In this document: positions 1 through 9,947 of the stretch, piece by piece | Layout of the letters: each line of letters starts with the position of its first letter | How positions within the stretch are numbered: position 1 is the first letter of the stretch | Origin: an uncultured Lachnospiraceae bacterium | GTDB lineage: Bacteria; Bacillota; Clostridia; Lachnospirales; Lachnospiraceae | Length of the DNA: 64,000 nt | NCBI GenBank assembly: GCA_945919795.1 | Contig: CAMEJJ010000020.1 | Coordinates: 1-64,000, forward strand | Reading direction: 5' to 3' | The notes under the pieces: generated by a model | The model's database searches: none | What the model was told of the DNA's origin: nothing | What the model saw: only the letters and a program-made list of their open reading frames with translations | Made by a program: the position numbers and the translations under genes

Positions 1-55
1 AAAATGGGGCAAAAGTCAGTAAAATCAAGTGTTTTGGCTTAATCAGCAGACACTA
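1..55. mobile_element. End of an IS element continuing off the left edge
   Basis: The first 48 bases are identical to 16081-16128, the upstream end of the IS at 14979-16135. The terminal inverted repeat here (RC of 37-55, TAGTGTCTGCTGATTAAGC) matches the left repeat of that IS at 14979-14997 exactly over 19 bases. The transposase gene of this copy would lie left of the window, in the same orientation as the other copy. The IS ends 17 bp downstream of the GH43 stop codon. Confidence 0.8.
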
Positions 56-72
56 CTTAAGCGCGGAATATT

Positions 73-1401
73 TTATAATAAGTCTTCCACTCTTTTCGCC
101 CAAAACGCAACACCGTTTTCATTCATCCCACACAATCCAATGGTTGGACGATCCAATTCATGATCCCATACCACAGTCACAAATACCTCTTCCCTATGTG
201 GTCCATAAGTTATAACAAGTCTACCATTATCATAAGTCCATCGTCCCTGAATGGAACAGTTCTCATAATATCCTTCTAATCCAATCTTCATAGGTGTCGC
301 ATGCTGAATCCCCTGTGGCAATGTTGGCGAAATATTAATTCTTTCATAGAAACCGTTCAGCATATCCTCCGGAATCGACTGATCCACTTCTCCCGCATAA
401 GGCTGCGGGCTCACCACCGGCCATCCATCCGAAGTCCAAAAAATCTTACGAATCTGTTGAATAGACGGTTCGTGAGCTTGTTTAAAATTCATCTCACGAA
501 CATGACATACAATATACCAGCTTCCATCTTCATCACGTAACACCGAATTGTGCCCCGGTCCCATATAAGGTTTTCCAGACACCCAACGATAACCAGCCAT
601 CACAAGCATCCCCACATCATTATCGCTGTCTTCCATATCCGTCATATTCCGACCGTTAAAGTCCACATACGGTCCTTTTATACTCTTACTCCTTCCGACA
701 CGGATATTATAATCTGTCTTAAGGGAACCATAAGACACAAACAGATAATAATATCCTGTATCCGGATTATAAATGATATATGGTCCTTCTATTGCTGTAG
801 ACATCCAGCCCGGTCGTCGTGCCACACAGGTTCCGATACCTTTTTCTGCTGCAAGCCCCGTCTCCTGATCCAACAACAAAACATGACATCCACCCCAAAA
901 AGAGCCATATACCATATATAACTCTCCTGTTTCTATGTCTTCAATAACATTGGCATCAATTGCATTAACAGGCAATTGATCACTCGTTTTCAACACTACG
1001 CCTCGCGGTTCAAATGGTCCCTCCGGATTATCAGCCACTGCCAGAAAAATGCAAGACTGGCGAACCCCCCATGTAGAATTTGAGCAGTACAAACGGTATT
1101 CATCTCCAACCTTTACAATATCAGGAGCCCAAATATCGGTACTTCCAACCCACTCGGAAGACTCCACAGGTGGTACGTCTACCACCTTTCCAACCATTTC
1201 CCATTCCACTAAATCTTTTGATTTTTGACATATTGCCCCGGTAGAATAAGTGTAATAGCATCCCTTTTCTCTATCCCTATAAATCGCCGGATCATGTGTC
1301 AACCAGAGCCCGATCCTCGGATCCAAACGATCCACTCCCTTTTCTAAAATAGGTTTCTCCGGCTGCGCCATCGGCTTTTTCGGGTAAATTACCTTCTCCA
1401 T
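73..1401 (-). CDS. GH43 family arabinanase/arabinosidase, cytoplasmic
   Basis: A 442-residue five-bladed beta-propeller glycoside hydrolase of family 43. The three GH43 acidic residues are visible: D37 in LTHDPAIYR (general base), D149 in NAIDANV (pKa modulator) and E205 in AIEGPYI (general acid). WAPDI near residue 91 and YMGPGHNSV further on are also typical. There is no signal peptide, so it should act on imported arabino-oligosaccharides. The arrangement resembles endo-arabinanase-like subfamilies (long C-terminal beta domain after about residue 330), so it probably cleaves alpha-1,5-arabinan oligomers; the exact linkage cannot be read from sequence. It is the last gene of the five-gene hydrolase operon starting at 5784, only 4 bp after the small zinc-ribbon gene. 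Confidence 0.85.
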   Translation of the reverse strand: MEKVIYPKKPMAQPEKPILEKGVDRLDPRIGLWLTHDPAIYRDREKGCYYTYSTGAICQKSKDLVEWEMVGKVVDVPPVESSEWVGSTDIWAPDIVKVGDEYRLYCSNSTWGVRQSCIFLAVADNPEGPFEPRGVVLKTSDQLPVNAIDANVIEDIETGELYMVYGSFWGGCHVLLLDQETGLAAEKGIGTCVARRPGWMSTAIEGPYIIYNPDTGYYYLFVSYGSLKTDYNIRVGRSKSIKGPYVDFNGRNMTDMEDSDNDVGMLVMAGYRWVSGKPYMGPGHNSVLRDEDGSWYIVCHVREMNFKQAHEPSIQQIRKIFWTSDGWPVVSPQPYAGEVDQSIPEDMLNGFYERINISPTLPQGIQHATPMKIGLEGYYENCSIQGRWTYDNGRLVITYGPHREEVFVTVVWDHELDRPTIGLCGMNENGVAFWAKRVEDLL

Positions 1402-1405
1402 CCTT

Positions 1406-1666
1406 TCACCCCTTCCATACCCACTTTTTATATGGGCACTTCTGTCGCGCTACCGCTGCCCGCAATTCCACATAACAACCACAGGCATTACAAGTAGCCC
1501 CCGATAAATAATCACAAGAGCGGCATACATTAATTCGCTTTCTAAATTCTTCATCTTTTGTACGCAACTCCTTAGGAATATTGCTAATCCCTCGTTCCAA
1601 ATAATCAACAATATCTGCCGGCAGTTCCGACTCTAACAAGCATTTTTTACAGATACGTCGCTCCAC
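1406..1666 (-). CDS. Small zinc-ribbon protein, DUF6171-like
   Basis: An 86-residue protein starting at a GTG at 1666, chosen because AGAAAGG lies 8 bases upstream. It has CKKC at residues 6-9 and a C-terminal group of cysteines (CRSC, CNACGC, later a single Cys before Pro-Tyr), consistent with one or two zinc sites. The layout (N-terminal CxxC, short helical middle, CGC-VELRAA, CP near the end) resembles the small DUF6171 family of clostridia, whose function is unknown to me. It sits 13 bp after the GH51 gene and 4 bp before the GH43 gene, so it is co-transcribed with arabinan hydrolases; a regulatory or assembly role is only a guess. Confidence 0.65.
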   Translation of the reverse strand: MERRICKKCLLESELPADIVDYLERGISNIPKELRTKDEEFRKRINVCRSCDYLSGATCNACGCYVELRAAVARQKCPYKKWVWKG

Positions 1667-1679
1667 AAAGAACACCTTT

Positions 1680-3194
1680 CTATTTTTGCAATCGCAATTC
1701 CAGTACACTGCACGCCGGGATCTGAACCTTAATACCACCCATACACTCTTCGTATGCAGTAAACACTTCCTCTTTCACCCGTTCAGGCTCATCAAAATCA
1801 TTGTATGCCTTCATATCACCTGTCACAATATTTGCCTCGATCACCTTATACGCACTCTCATCACCTGCAAATACAATTTCCAGATTCCGAACCGCATCTA
1901 CAGATAAGTTATTCAGCGTGATTGTAACTATCCCTTCATCATCCATAGATACTGACTCTGTAAGTTCCGGGACTATCCACTCACCAATACCGGTTTCACC
2001 CGCCCCAATCAAAGTACTATCTAACAGCTTAGCCCCCTGATGATGACGATACATATGAAACACATGATAAGTCGGGGTCTTCACCATCCTGGGTCCCTCT
2101 GTCAAAATAACAGCCTGCAATACGTTTACCATCTGTGCAAGATTCGCCATCTTAACGCGGTCACAATGCTTATTAAAAATATTCAGTGTAATTCCCGCTA
2201 CCAAAGCATCCCTTACTGTATTTTGCTGATACAGAAATCCGGGATTGGTTCCCGGTTCACAAGTAAACCAGCATCCCCATTCATCAACTATCATGCCAAT
2301 TTTCTTCTCCGGATCATACTCATCCATAATGGTTCCATGCCGCCGAATCAACTCATCCATAAACAAAGCTTTGTATAGTGTTTTGTACCACACCTCTTCG
2401 TCAAAATCGGTGGCACTGCCCTTTACTTCCCATCCTTCCGGATGAACATAGTAATGCAATGATAATCCATCCATAAATCCGTGGAGCTGCGGCATCGTAT
2501 GATCATGTGTAGCTTCCAATACCCCTCTTGTCCACTCATAATCATCTACATTAGCTCCACAGCAAATCTTAGAGATTGGCTTATCGGAATTATAATTACG
2601 GACATAAGTCTGGTATCTGCGATATTCATCCCCATAATGCTGCGGTCTCATATTACCGCCACATCCCCAGTTTTCATTTCCTACACCAAAGTAATCTATC
2701 TTCCATGGCTCTTCATGGCCATTCGCCTTACGAAGGTCTGCCATTGGAGAAAGACCGTCAAATGTCATATATTCAACCCACTCAGACATTTCCTGAACAG
2801 TACCACTCCCCAAATTACCATTTATATATGTCTTACATCCCAGCTGTCGACACAATTCAAAGAATTCATGTGTTCCAAAGCTATTGTCTTCTACAACACC
2901 ACCCCAATGTGTATTGACCATTTTCTTTCTATTCTCTTTCGGTCCTATACCATCCTTCCAATGGTATTCATCCGCAAAACATCCCCCCGGCCAACGCAAC
3001 ACCGGAATCCGAATCTCTTTTAATGCTTCCACTACATCCTTGCGCATTCCGTTCTCATGAGGAATTTCCGTATTATCTTCCCCCACATATATTCCTTCAT
3101 ATATACATCTTCCTAAATGTTCTGAAAAATGACCATATATTTCCGGTGCAATTGTACCATTCACCTTTTCCTTATTAATTACTAACCTGACCAT
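1680..3194 (-). CDS. GH51 alpha-L-arabinofuranosidase, intracellular
   Basis: A 504-residue GH51 enzyme that removes terminal alpha-L-arabinofuranosyl units from arabino-oligosaccharides. The start at 3194 gives the family N-terminus ([10 protein letters not shown], then the [10 protein letters not shown] motif) and has AAAGGCGG 6 bases upstream; a longer frame to 3305 would overlap the previous gene by about 100 bp and is not needed. The acid/base is E174 in VGNENWG and the nucleophile E305 in [21 protein letters not shown] near residue 67 is also characteristic. There is no signal peptide and the length is normal for bacterial cytoplasmic GH51. It is the third gene of the hydrolase operon, 13 bp after the secreted GH43. 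Confidence 0.95.
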   Translation of the reverse strand: MVRLVINKEKVNGTIAPEIYGHFSEHLGRCIYEGIYVGEDNTEIPHENGMRKDVVEALKEIRIPVLRWPGGCFADEYHWKDGIGPKENRKKMVNTHWGGVVEDNSFGTHEFFELCRQLGCKTYINGNLGSGTVQEMSEWVEYMTFDGLSPMADLRKANGHEEPWKIDYFGVGNENWGCGGNMRPQHYGDEYRRYQTYVRNYNSDKPISKICCGANVDDYEWTRGVLEATHDHTMPQLHGFMDGLSLHYYVHPEGWEVKGSATDFDEEVWYKTLYKALFMDELIRRHGTIMDEYDPEKKIGMIVDEWGCWFTCEPGTNPGFLYQQNTVRDALVAGITLNIFNKHCDRVKMANLAQMVNVLQAVILTEGPRMVKTPTYHVFHMYRHHQGAKLLDSTLIGAGETGIGEWIVPELTESVSMDDEGIVTITLNNLSVDAVRNLEIVFAGDESAYKVIEANIVTGDMKAYNDFDEPERVKEEVFTAYEECMGGIKVQIPACSVLELRLQK

Positions 3195-3207
3195 AGCAAC
3201 CGCCTTT

Positions 3208-4752
3208 CTACCTTCTGTATTGCACTGCCCAAATTGTTTCATTGGACGCACCCACTGCCATAATACATCGTACATTGTTTCCGGCTTCATCCTGCGAATC
3301 CACAATTATGCCGAAAAAAGACTTTTCACCCAATGTAATAACTAACTCATTCGTTCCTTCCGAAACCTTATAGGTGCCATTCTCTTCTTCGCCTATAATC
3401 GTTCCATCACCTTCAAATGTATATACAACAGCATCTCGAATCTTTGAACTAATATCAATGGAATGGTTTACAACATAAAAGTCTCCCCTGATATCGTCTG
3501 CTGTATATCCTCCTTCTTGCACTGTTACTTCGCTCGTTTCAAACGGAACTATCATAAACCAGTCCTCACTATTTAGCATCATGCGATGCACACGTGGTTC
3601 ATGATATTCCGATCCGCCATCAAATCTTTGATGATAGGTAATATAATAATTACCGTCTACATCCTTAAATACTGACTGTCCACCGGGAGCCATATATGCC
3701 TTATCCAAACTCGGGAACATATAATTTCCCATCATTTTCAATCCATAACTGAAATAGTCATCTTGATTTCCCAAGGTGTTACCTGCCATATCTACATACG
3801 GCCCCTCCACATTTTTACTCCTGAACTGACGTATTTGATATCCACCTTCTCGTGTCAATTGTCCATAAGACAAAAACATGTAATAGTATCCATTTTCCTC
3901 ATTGTATTGAATAAATGGGCCCTCTACAGCATGATGACCGCCACCTGCTAACTTAATACCATAGTATGGATCCACTCCTTTTTCCTCATTTGCCTCCGGA
4001 AAAATCGGATATCCAGTAGCCTTGTCAAGTTCAAGCAGAAAGATTCCTCCTGACCACGAACCATACACCATCCACAGTTTTCCATCTTCATCTGTAAAAG
4101 AAGAAGGGTCAATACAGTTAGGCCAATCATCATTATTATATCCACCATATTTCAAATACCGGCTAATATCTGCATCCCTTCCCAAAACCTCATACAAGTT
4201 TGTTTGGTCAGCATCCGATTCTCCATATCCGGAATACAATAATGTATCCACATAACTGTATGGACCTTGCGGCTCATCTGCTACTGCCATACATATATTA
4301 GACCTGATATAAGAAGACGTAGTACAAAAATACATTACATACTTCCCCATCGTCTCATTATAAGAAATATCCGGTGCCCAAACAGAATACCCACCTTCTT
4401 CATTCTTTCCTACATAAGAAAATGCAGGCATATCCCCGTCAAATAAATTAGAAAACAGATTATTACCATTTGCAAAATATTCCCATTCGCGCAGGTCGTC
4501 TGATTTAGCGCCAACCATATGACTCCCTACCATGTAATAAACACTATCCTGGCCAACCAATATTTGCGGATCATGACAGGAAATACCATTCGAAAAAGAT
4601 TCTACCTTTATCTCCGCTGCCGGTAACTCCACAGATTCCGTAATTTCTGCAGATGACTGCTGCTGTTTTTCTGAACGGCATCCCGTAGTGCCCCCTGCCA
4701 AAACAATCACCAGAAAAAATCCTGTAACAAGCCACAAACATTCCTTTTTCAT
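3208..4752 (-). CDS. GH43 arabinanase lipoprotein (surface-anchored)
   Basis: A 514-residue GH43 enzyme with a lipoprotein signal: charged MKKE, a hydrophobic stretch and a lipobox ending at C25 (GGTTGC). It should therefore sit on the outer face of the membrane and cut arabinan before import. Catalytic residues are D61 (CHDPQI), D215 (NCIDPSS) and E277 (AVEGPFI); WAPDIS at 125-130 and MAPGGQSV are further GH43 marks. A C-terminal beta domain of about 100 residues resembles that of GH43 endo-1,5-arabinanases. It is the only clearly exported hydrolase of the locus, which supports a model of limited surface digestion followed by intracellular trimming. It lies 84 bp after the first GH43 of the operon. 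Confidence 0.88.
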   Translation of the reverse strand: MKKECLWLVTGFFLVIVLAGGTTGCRSEKQQQSSAEITESVELPAAEIKVESFSNGISCHDPQILVGQDSVYYMVGSHMVGAKSDDLREWEYFANGNNLFSNLFDGDMPAFSYVGKNEEGGYSVWAPDISYNETMGKYVMYFCTTSSYIRSNICMAVADEPQGPYSYVDTLLYSGYGESDADQTNLYEVLGRDADISRYLKYGGYNNDDWPNCIDPSSFTDEDGKLWMVYGSWSGGIFLLELDKATGYPIFPEANEEKGVDPYYGIKLAGGGHHAVEGPFIQYNEENGYYYMFLSYGQLTREGGYQIRQFRSKNVEGPYVDMAGNTLGNQDDYFSYGLKMMGNYMFPSLDKAYMAPGGQSVFKDVDGNYYITYHQRFDGGSEYHEPRVHRMMLNSEDWFMIVPFETSEVTVQEGGYTADDIRGDFYVVNHSIDISSKIRDAVVYTFEGDGTIIGEEENGTYKVSEGTNELVITLGEKSFFGIIVDSQDEAGNNVRCIMAVGASNETIWAVQYRR

Positions 4753-4836
4753 GTCACATCCTCCAGTCGGTCTGTGTTCCTATTTTTAATTTCCAACCAC
4801 GATGCTCTGTTTAAGATCAGAGAACAATCACTCTCT

Positions 4837-5784
4837 CTATTCGTAGGAGAATAACGGTCTGTCTGCCTCATCCCAATTCACCTGCATCAAATGAGCATGA
4901 CGATTCGGATTGTACAACGGGTTCCCCTCAATGTTCGCTTCAGTTCTTGCATGATATACCATGATATCATTACCATCTTCATCTTTTGTAAAAGAATTGT
5001 GCCCCGGACCGTAGATACCATGCTTCTCTGAGGTTTTAAGAACCGGCTGGCGTTCTTTTTTCCAAGATAACGGATCCAGCAAGTCCGTTCCGCTTTCCGC
5101 TGTTAACATACCGATGCAATAATCCACACCTGTTTCACTGGCGGAATATGTCAAAAAAATCTTGTTTCCTTTCTTAATCACACCAGGACCTTCGTTAACC
5201 CAAAAACCGACACGTTCCCAATCATAATCAGGAGTCGTCAAAAGAACCTGAACTGTTTTTAGTTTGCACGGAGACTCAAGTTCGGCAATGTAAAGATTTG
5301 AAATCTGCTTACCAACCCCTGTCTTTTCTGCCCATACAAAGTAATTTTTTCCGGCATCCTCAAATACAGTTGCATCCAAAGAAAATGCCTCAAACGAAAA
5401 TTCGTCATCATCTGCGCGTTGCATCTTTCCCTTCTCGATCCAAGAGTCCTCTAAAGGATCCTGTCCCTGACACTCTAATACATATGGACGAATTTTCCAG
5501 ACATCATCCTTTTCACCACCGGCAAAATAAATATACCATTTGCCTTGAATGTAATGTAATTCCGGTGCCCAAATGTGTTCGCTCATCGGTCCGCTTTCAT
5601 GTTTTTCCCAAACTGTCACTTCCTCCGCATCCTTAAGCATTGCCAAATTCTTTGAGCGCCGCAGGACAATACGGTCATATGCGGGAACAGAAGCTGTAAA
5701 ATAATACCAGCCCTCATGCTGATAAACATACGGATCTGCTCTTTGCAAAATCCAGGGTTCATTAAATCTTAGTTTCTCTTCCAT
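4837..5784 (-). CDS. GH43 exo-arabinofuranosidase-like hydrolase
   Basis: A compact 315-residue GH43 protein made of the catalytic propeller alone, without signal peptide. D17 (RADPYV), D137 (SLDATV) and E198 (VNEGPG) are the expected catalytic triad, and YGPGHNSF near residue 270 is the usual GH43 active-site loop. The short, single-domain form resembles exo-acting alpha-1,5-arabinofuranosidases (subfamily 26 type), but subfamily placement is an inference. It is the first gene of the minus-strand hydrolase operon and lies behind the promoter at 5844-5872, divergent from the GH27 gene. Confidence 0.85.
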   Translation of the reverse strand: MEEKLRFNEPWILQRADPYVYQHEGWYYFTASVPAYDRIVLRRSKNLAMLKDAEEVTVWEKHESGPMSEHIWAPELHYIQGKWYIYFAGGEKDDVWKIRPYVLECQGQDPLEDSWIEKGKMQRADDDEFSFEAFSLDATVFEDAGKNYFVWAEKTGVGKQISNLYIAELESPCKLKTVQVLLTTPDYDWERVGFWVNEGPGVIKKGNKIFLTYSASETGVDYCIGMLTAESGTDLLDPLSWKKERQPVLKTSEKHGIYGPGHNSFTKDEDGNDIMVYHARTEANIEGNPLYNPNRHAHLMQVNWDEADRPLFSYE

Positions 5785-5843
5785 AAAATGTATACCTCTA
5801 TTCTTTTATTTTTTCTTATATTATTTTAGACTATTCTAAATAT

Positions 5844-5872
5844 AGTATATTCCTTTTGGCAATGTTTTTCAA
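5844..5872 (-). promoter_or_regulatory. Promoter of the arabinan hydrolase operon
   Basis: On the minus strand TTGAAA (-35, 5867-5872) and TATACT (-10, 5844-5849) are separated by 17 bp, about 60 bp before the GH43 start. An inverted repeat TTTAGA-ctat-TCTAAA at about 5824-5839 lies where transcription would begin and could be an operator. No AraR-like ACTTGTAC element is present. Confidence 0.6.
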
Positions 5873-5984
5873 GCAATTTGCCTTCTTATTCTTTATATTT
5901 GTCATTATGCACAAAAGCATGAAATATTGTTATATGATATTTTAATAAAATGCGAAAACTCTATTGATTTTTTTAATAAAAGAT

Positions 5985-5990
5985 ATAATA
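5985..5990 (+). promoter_or_regulatory. -10 element of the GH27 gene
   Basis: TATAAT lies 30 bp before the GH27 start codon in a very AT-rich stretch; the -35 is weak (TATTGA about 16 bp upstream). The ribosome binding site AAGGAG is at 6008-6013. Confidence 0.45.
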
Positions 5991-6019
5991 TTTAAACATA
6001 AACCAAAAAGGAGATTCTT

Positions 6020-7321
6020 ATGAACAAAAACAAATTTGCAAAAACACCACCAATGGGCTGGAATAGCTATGACTACTATGACACGACCGTTAATGAAGAC
6101 CGAATTAAAGCCAACGCTGATTATATGGCAAAAAATTTAAAAAAATATGGTTGGGAATACATCGTAGTCGACATTGAATGGTATGCTCACAATCCAGGAA
6201 CACAACGTAATTTATACCAATACATTCCCTTCTCACAGTTTGAGATGGATGATTATTCCCGTCTTTTTCCAGATCCCGTTCGTTTTCCTTCTTCCGTAAA
6301 CGGATCAGGATTCAAACCATTAGCGGACTATATTCACAGTCTGGGATTGAAATTTGGAATTCATATCATGCGTGGTATTCCTCGCATTGCGGCGCATAAT
6401 CATTGTGCCATCAAAAATACTGCCGCTACTGCAGACAACATTGCAGATCCCAGTTCCATCTGCAATTGGAATCCTGATATGTATGGTGTAAAAGACAGCA
6501 TTGACGGTCAGGCATATTATGATTCCGTCATTGAATTATATGCCCAGTGGGGCGTTGATTTCATCAAATGTGATGATATTTGTAATACAAGTATGTACCC
6601 GCACAAACCATATTCCGGAAAACACGAAATCGAGATGCTTCACTCTGCAATCCAAAAATGCAATAGACCAATTGTACTTTCACTCTCCCCTGGTCCAGCT
6701 CTTATTGAGCAGGCTTGGCATTACAAGACTTATGCAAATATGTGGCGTATTACAGACGACTTCTGGGATGACTGGGATTTACTTGCCAACATGTTTTATC
6801 GCTGTGAATTGTGGCAGGACCATGTAGCTGAAGGATGTTATCCGGATTGCGACATGCTTCCAGTCGGGAAATTAGGAAAAGGCTTTAACAGTGAACGCTC
6901 TACACGTTTTACCAAAGAGGAGCAATATACCATGATGACCCTATGGTGTCTCTTCGGTTCTCCAATGATGATAGGTGCAGAGCTTACTCTTTTAGACGAC
7001 TGGACCTTATCATTATTAACCAACCAAGAAGTATTAAATTTATTAACACCGAAATGCAAACCACATCAGATTTGTAGGAACGAGAGCGAAGCGATTTGGA
7101 TTGCAGAGAACGAAGAGACCAATCAAACTTTTGTAGCCTTATTCAATTTAAGTGACTCTACCGATATCAAATCCGTGAAACTTACAGACTTGAACATAGA
7201 ACCCGGCAAACAGTATACGCTATATGAATTATGGACAAAAGAAAGCCGTTTACTCGCTACCGACACTATTGAAGCAAGCATTCCCGCACACGGTTGTACT
7301 CTATATGAGATTCAGTGGTAA
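6020..7321 (+). CDS. GH27 hydrolase, probable beta-L-arabinopyranosidase
   Basis: A 433-residue cytoplasmic GH27 protein (TPPMGWNSY at 9-17). The nucleophile should be D185 in FIKCDD and the acid/base D246 or D247 in WRITDD; the C-terminal beta domain follows residue 340. In alpha-galactosidases of this family the strand-2 motif is Asp-Asp (as in IDDCW); here it reads VDIEW, with I52 in place of the second Asp. An Ile at this position was reported to mark the Streptomyces GH27 beta-L-arabinopyranosidase, because it removes the contact to the C6 hydroxyl of galactose. Together with the arabinose locus this favours beta-L-arabinopyranosidase over alpha-galactosidase; that is an inference. The gene is the only plus-strand gene of the locus and has its own promoter. 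Confidence 0.8.
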   Translation: MNKNKFAKTPPMGWNSYDYYDTTVNEDRIKANADYMAKNLKKYGWEYIVVDIEWYAHNPGTQRNLYQYIPFSQFEMDDYSRLFPDPVRFPSSVNGSGFKPLADYIHSLGLKFGIHIMRGIPRIAAHNHCAIKNTAATADNIADPSSICNWNPDMYGVKDSIDGQAYYDSVIELYAQWGVDFIKCDDICNTSMYPHKPYSGKHEIEMLHSAIQKCNRPIVLSLSPGPALIEQAWHYKTYANMWRITDDFWDDWDLLANMFYRCELWQDHVAEGCYPDCDMLPVGKLGKGFNSERSTRFTKEEQYTMMTLWCLFGSPMMIGAELTLLDDWTLSLLTNQEVLNLLTPKCKPHQICRNESEAIWIAENEETNQTFVALFNLSDSTDIKSVKLTDLNIEPGKQYTLYELWTKESRLLATDTIEASIPAHGCTLYEIQW

Positions 7322-7406
7322 ACTCATTTTGTCTATTTTGTTATTTAACCCCAATGAGTTTATAAAATTGTTTTTTATTGAATCAATATCAGATTGTCCA
7401 ATAACT

Positions 7407-7474
7407 AAAAAGCTGCCATACATATAGAACAAATGCGGCCGATCACGCATCTATTCTATATATGGCAGCTTTTT
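7407..7474. terminator. Bidirectional terminator between GH27 and araD
   Basis: A long hairpin: AAAAAGCTGCCATA pairs with TATGGCAGCTTTTT, extended by ATATAGAA/TTCTATAT with one mismatch, with an A run before and a T run after. It can end transcripts of the plus-strand GH27 gene and of the minus-strand ara operon. Confidence 0.85.
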
Positions 7475-7504
7475 CATACGCTTCTTACTATTATCAAGGA
7501 TAGG

Positions 7505-7625
7505 TTAAATCTCCATTACAATTCCACTGTCCTTAGAAACAACCTTTGCGTTTAACTTCACAGTCTTCGAGCTATCATCCAATGCAAAAATGTGATCATA
7601 TCCATTTGCATAAATATAGCCTTAA
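7505..7625 (-). pseudogene. C-terminal remnant of an unidentified gene
   Basis: Just downstream of araD a 38-codon minus-strand frame without start codon reads GYIYANGYDHIF ... GIVMEI and ends at TAA (7505-7507). An in-frame stop precedes it, so only a tail is left. The alternating hydrophobic pattern looks like the last beta strands of a larger enzyme; I cannot name the family. It suggests that a sixth gene of the ara operon was deleted. Confidence 0.5.
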
Positions 7626-7640
7626 AATATGGAAAATGTT

Positions 7641-8333
7641 TTATTGTCCATAGTATGCATTCTCACCATGTTTTCTAAAGAAATGTTTATCGCGAATACG
7701 ATCAGGCGCCGGCGCTACCTTCGGATTAATTACTTCCGTACGAAATGCCATTTTGGCAACCTCCTCAAGAACAACCGCATTATGAACTGCTTCTGCAGCA
7801 TCCTTACCCCAGGTAAAAGGACCATGATTTGTACAAAGTACCCCCGGAGTATACATCGGATTCAACCCTTTCTCTTCAAAAGTTTCAATAATCACAAGAC
7901 CCGTATTCCTTTCATACCCCTCATCAATTTCTTCTTGAGTCAAAAGTCTTGCACAAGGAATCTCTCCAAAGAAATAGTCAGCATGTGTAGTTCCATAAAG
8001 AGGAATACTTCTTCCCGCCTGTGCCCAAGATGTAGCTTCCGGAGAATGCGTATGAACAACTCCACCAATCTCCGGATATTTCTTATAAAGTTCTAAATGT
8101 GTTGCTGTATCTGAAGATGGTTTATATTTTCCTTCAATTTTGTTACCTTCAAGATCCATAACTACCATATCTTCCGGTTTCAACTCATCATAATCCACTC
8201 CACTTGGTTTAATTACAAAATAACCTGTCTGGCGGTCAATTCCACTTACATTTCCCCATGTATATGTAATCAAACCTCGCTTTGGGAGTTCCATATTTGC
8301 AAGATATACCTCTTCTTTTAATTTTTCTAACAT
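7641..8333 (-). CDS. araD: L-ribulose-5-phosphate 4-epimerase
   Basis: A 230-residue class II aldolase-fold epimerase converting L-ribulose-5-phosphate to D-xylulose-5-phosphate, the last step of arabinose catabolism. Zinc-binding histidines H94 and H96 (VVHTHSP) and H170 (CTNHGPF) are present, as are the phosphate-binding and active-site segments TWGNVSG (25-31), KPSGV (42-46) and SSDTATH (73-79). Length and ends match the family. It is the last intact gene of the ara operon, 12 bp after the kinase, with GTGAGGTAA as ribosome binding site. Confidence 0.97.
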   Translation of the reverse strand: MLEKLKEEVYLANMELPKRGLITYTWGNVSGIDRQTGYFVIKPSGVDYDELKPEDMVVMDLEGNKIEGKYKPSSDTATHLELYKKYPEIGGVVHTHSPEATSWAQAGRSIPLYGTTHADYFFGEIPCARLLTQEEIDEGYERNTGLVIIETFEEKGLNPMYTPGVLCTNHGPFTWGKDAAEAVHNAVVLEEVAKMAFRTEVINPKVAPAPDRIRDKHFFRKHGENAYYGQ

Positions 8334-8345
8334 ATGATTACCTCA

Positions 8346-9944
8346 CTATTCATATATAAAATGTGTCACTGCAGCACGTTCTACTGGTAATGCCTTGATA
8401 TAATTATCCATGAACTTAGCAAATCCATCTACGTCCTCTTGGTCCGGATCGAGGGTAACTCCCTCTTGAGCAGAAAAAATCTTATTATTCAAATAAGCCT
8501 CTAAACTCTCATCTTTTTCCCTATGAGCAGCAAACAGCGCTAACACAGCAATACCCCACGCACCACCTTCACCTGCTGTCTCCATCACGGTCACAGGTGC
8601 GTTCATAGCAGCCGCCATAATCTTTTGGCCAACTTCTTTTGTCTTAAAGAAACCTCCATGACCAAACATTTTATCTACAACGACCTTCTCTTCCTTAAAT
8701 AAAATATCAAGACCGTATTTCAAAGCGCCAAGCGCTGAATAAAGCTGCATTCGCATGAAATTCGAAAAATTGAAACTTGATTTGGCCGTACGAATCATCA
8801 TCGGACGTCCATCTTCAAAACCAGTCACAGGTTCACCGGAAAAATAGTTGTACCCAACCAAACCACCACAATCGGCATCACCCTTCATCGCCTGTTCAAA
8901 CATAGTCGTATACAATTTATTTTTATCAATTTCCATTCCCATGCTCTTTCCGAACTCGCTAAACACATTCGCCCATGCATTGATATCCGAAGTACAATTG
9001 TTACAATGTACCATACCAACCAACTCGCCTGTCGGAGTAGTAACCAAATCAATCTCTTCATGAACTTTTTCTAATTGTTTTTCAAGAACAATCATGGCAA
9101 ATACCGATGTTCCGGCAGATACATTACCTGTTTTCTTTGCCACGGAATTAGTAGCTGTCATACCGGTTCCTGCATCACCTTCCGGAGGACACACCAAAGC
9201 ACCGGCTTCAAGTCTACCACTAATATCCAGCTTCTTAGCACCTTCTGCCGTTAGCGTTCCAGCTGTTTCACCTGCCACTAACACTTTAGGTAAAATATCA
9301 TTTAATTTCCAATCAAATCCATACGGTTCAACAAGCGTATCAAACTTAGACACCATCGTTGCATCATAATTTTTAGTCTGATTATCTATTGGAAACATAC
9401 CGGAGGCATCACCTACACCAAGCACCTTCTCTCCTGTCAACTGCCAGTGGATATAGCCTGCCAAGGTTGTAAGAAATGAAATATCTTTTACATGATCCTC
9501 TTTATTAAGGATTGCCTGATATAAATGAGATATACTCCAACGTTGCGGAATGTTGTAGTTAAACTCACCCGTCAATTTCTTTGAAGCCTCTTCTGTGATG
9601 GTATTTCTCCATGTGCGGAAAGGAACCAACAAATTATCATTTTTATCAAACGGCATATATCCATGCATCATGGCGCTAAATCCAATTGCCTCAATTTTCG
9701 TCAGCCCCACACCAAACTCTTTTTCTACATTACCAGCCATATCTGCATAGCTCTTTTGTAATCCATTCCAAATTGCATCCAGGCTATATGTCCAAATCCC
9801 ATTTATATACTGATTTTCCCACTCATAACTGCCAGATGCGATAGGTGTTGAATCCTGACCAACTAAAACCGTTTTAATCCTGGTTGATCCAAGTTCTATT
9901 CCAACCACCGTTTTGCCGCTTTCAATCATTTCCCTAATATTCAT
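8346..9944 (-). CDS. FGGY carbohydrate kinase, probable L-ribulokinase
   Basis: A 532-residue FGGY kinase with the N-terminal phosphate-binding loop [11 protein letters not shown] (14-24) and a C-terminal ATPase-fold domain ([17 protein letters not shown]). By fold it resembles xylulokinases, but its place between transketolase and araD in an araA-led operon indicates phosphorylation of L-ribulose. Clostridia often use such an enzyme (called araK in some species) instead of the enteric AraB type. The ribosome binding site AAGGAGG lies inside the end of the preceding transketolase gene. Xylulokinase activity remains possible. Confidence 0.85.
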   Translation of the reverse strand: MNIREMIESGKTVVGIELGSTRIKTVLVGQDSTPIASGSYEWENQYINGIWTYSLDAIWNGLQKSYADMAGNVEKEFGVGLTKIEAIGFSAMMHGYMPFDKNDNLLVPFRTWRNTITEEASKKLTGEFNYNIPQRWSISHLYQAILNKEDHVKDISFLTTLAGYIHWQLTGEKVLGVGDASGMFPIDNQTKNYDATMVSKFDTLVEPYGFDWKLNDILPKVLVAGETAGTLTAEGAKKLDISGRLEAGALVCPPEGDAGTGMTATNSVAKKTGNVSAGTSVFAMIVLEKQLEKVHEEIDLVTTPTGELVGMVHCNNCTSDINAWANVFSEFGKSMGMEIDKNKLYTTMFEQAMKGDADCGGLVGYNYFSGEPVTGFEDGRPMMIRTAKSSFNFSNFMRMQLYSALGALKYGLDILFKEEKVVVDKMFGHGGFFKTKEVGQKIMAAAMNAPVTVMETAGEGGAWGIAVLALFAAHREKDESLEAYLNNKIFSAQEGVTLDPDQEDVDGFAKFMDNYIKALPVERAAVTHFIYE

Positions 9945-9947
9945 AAG

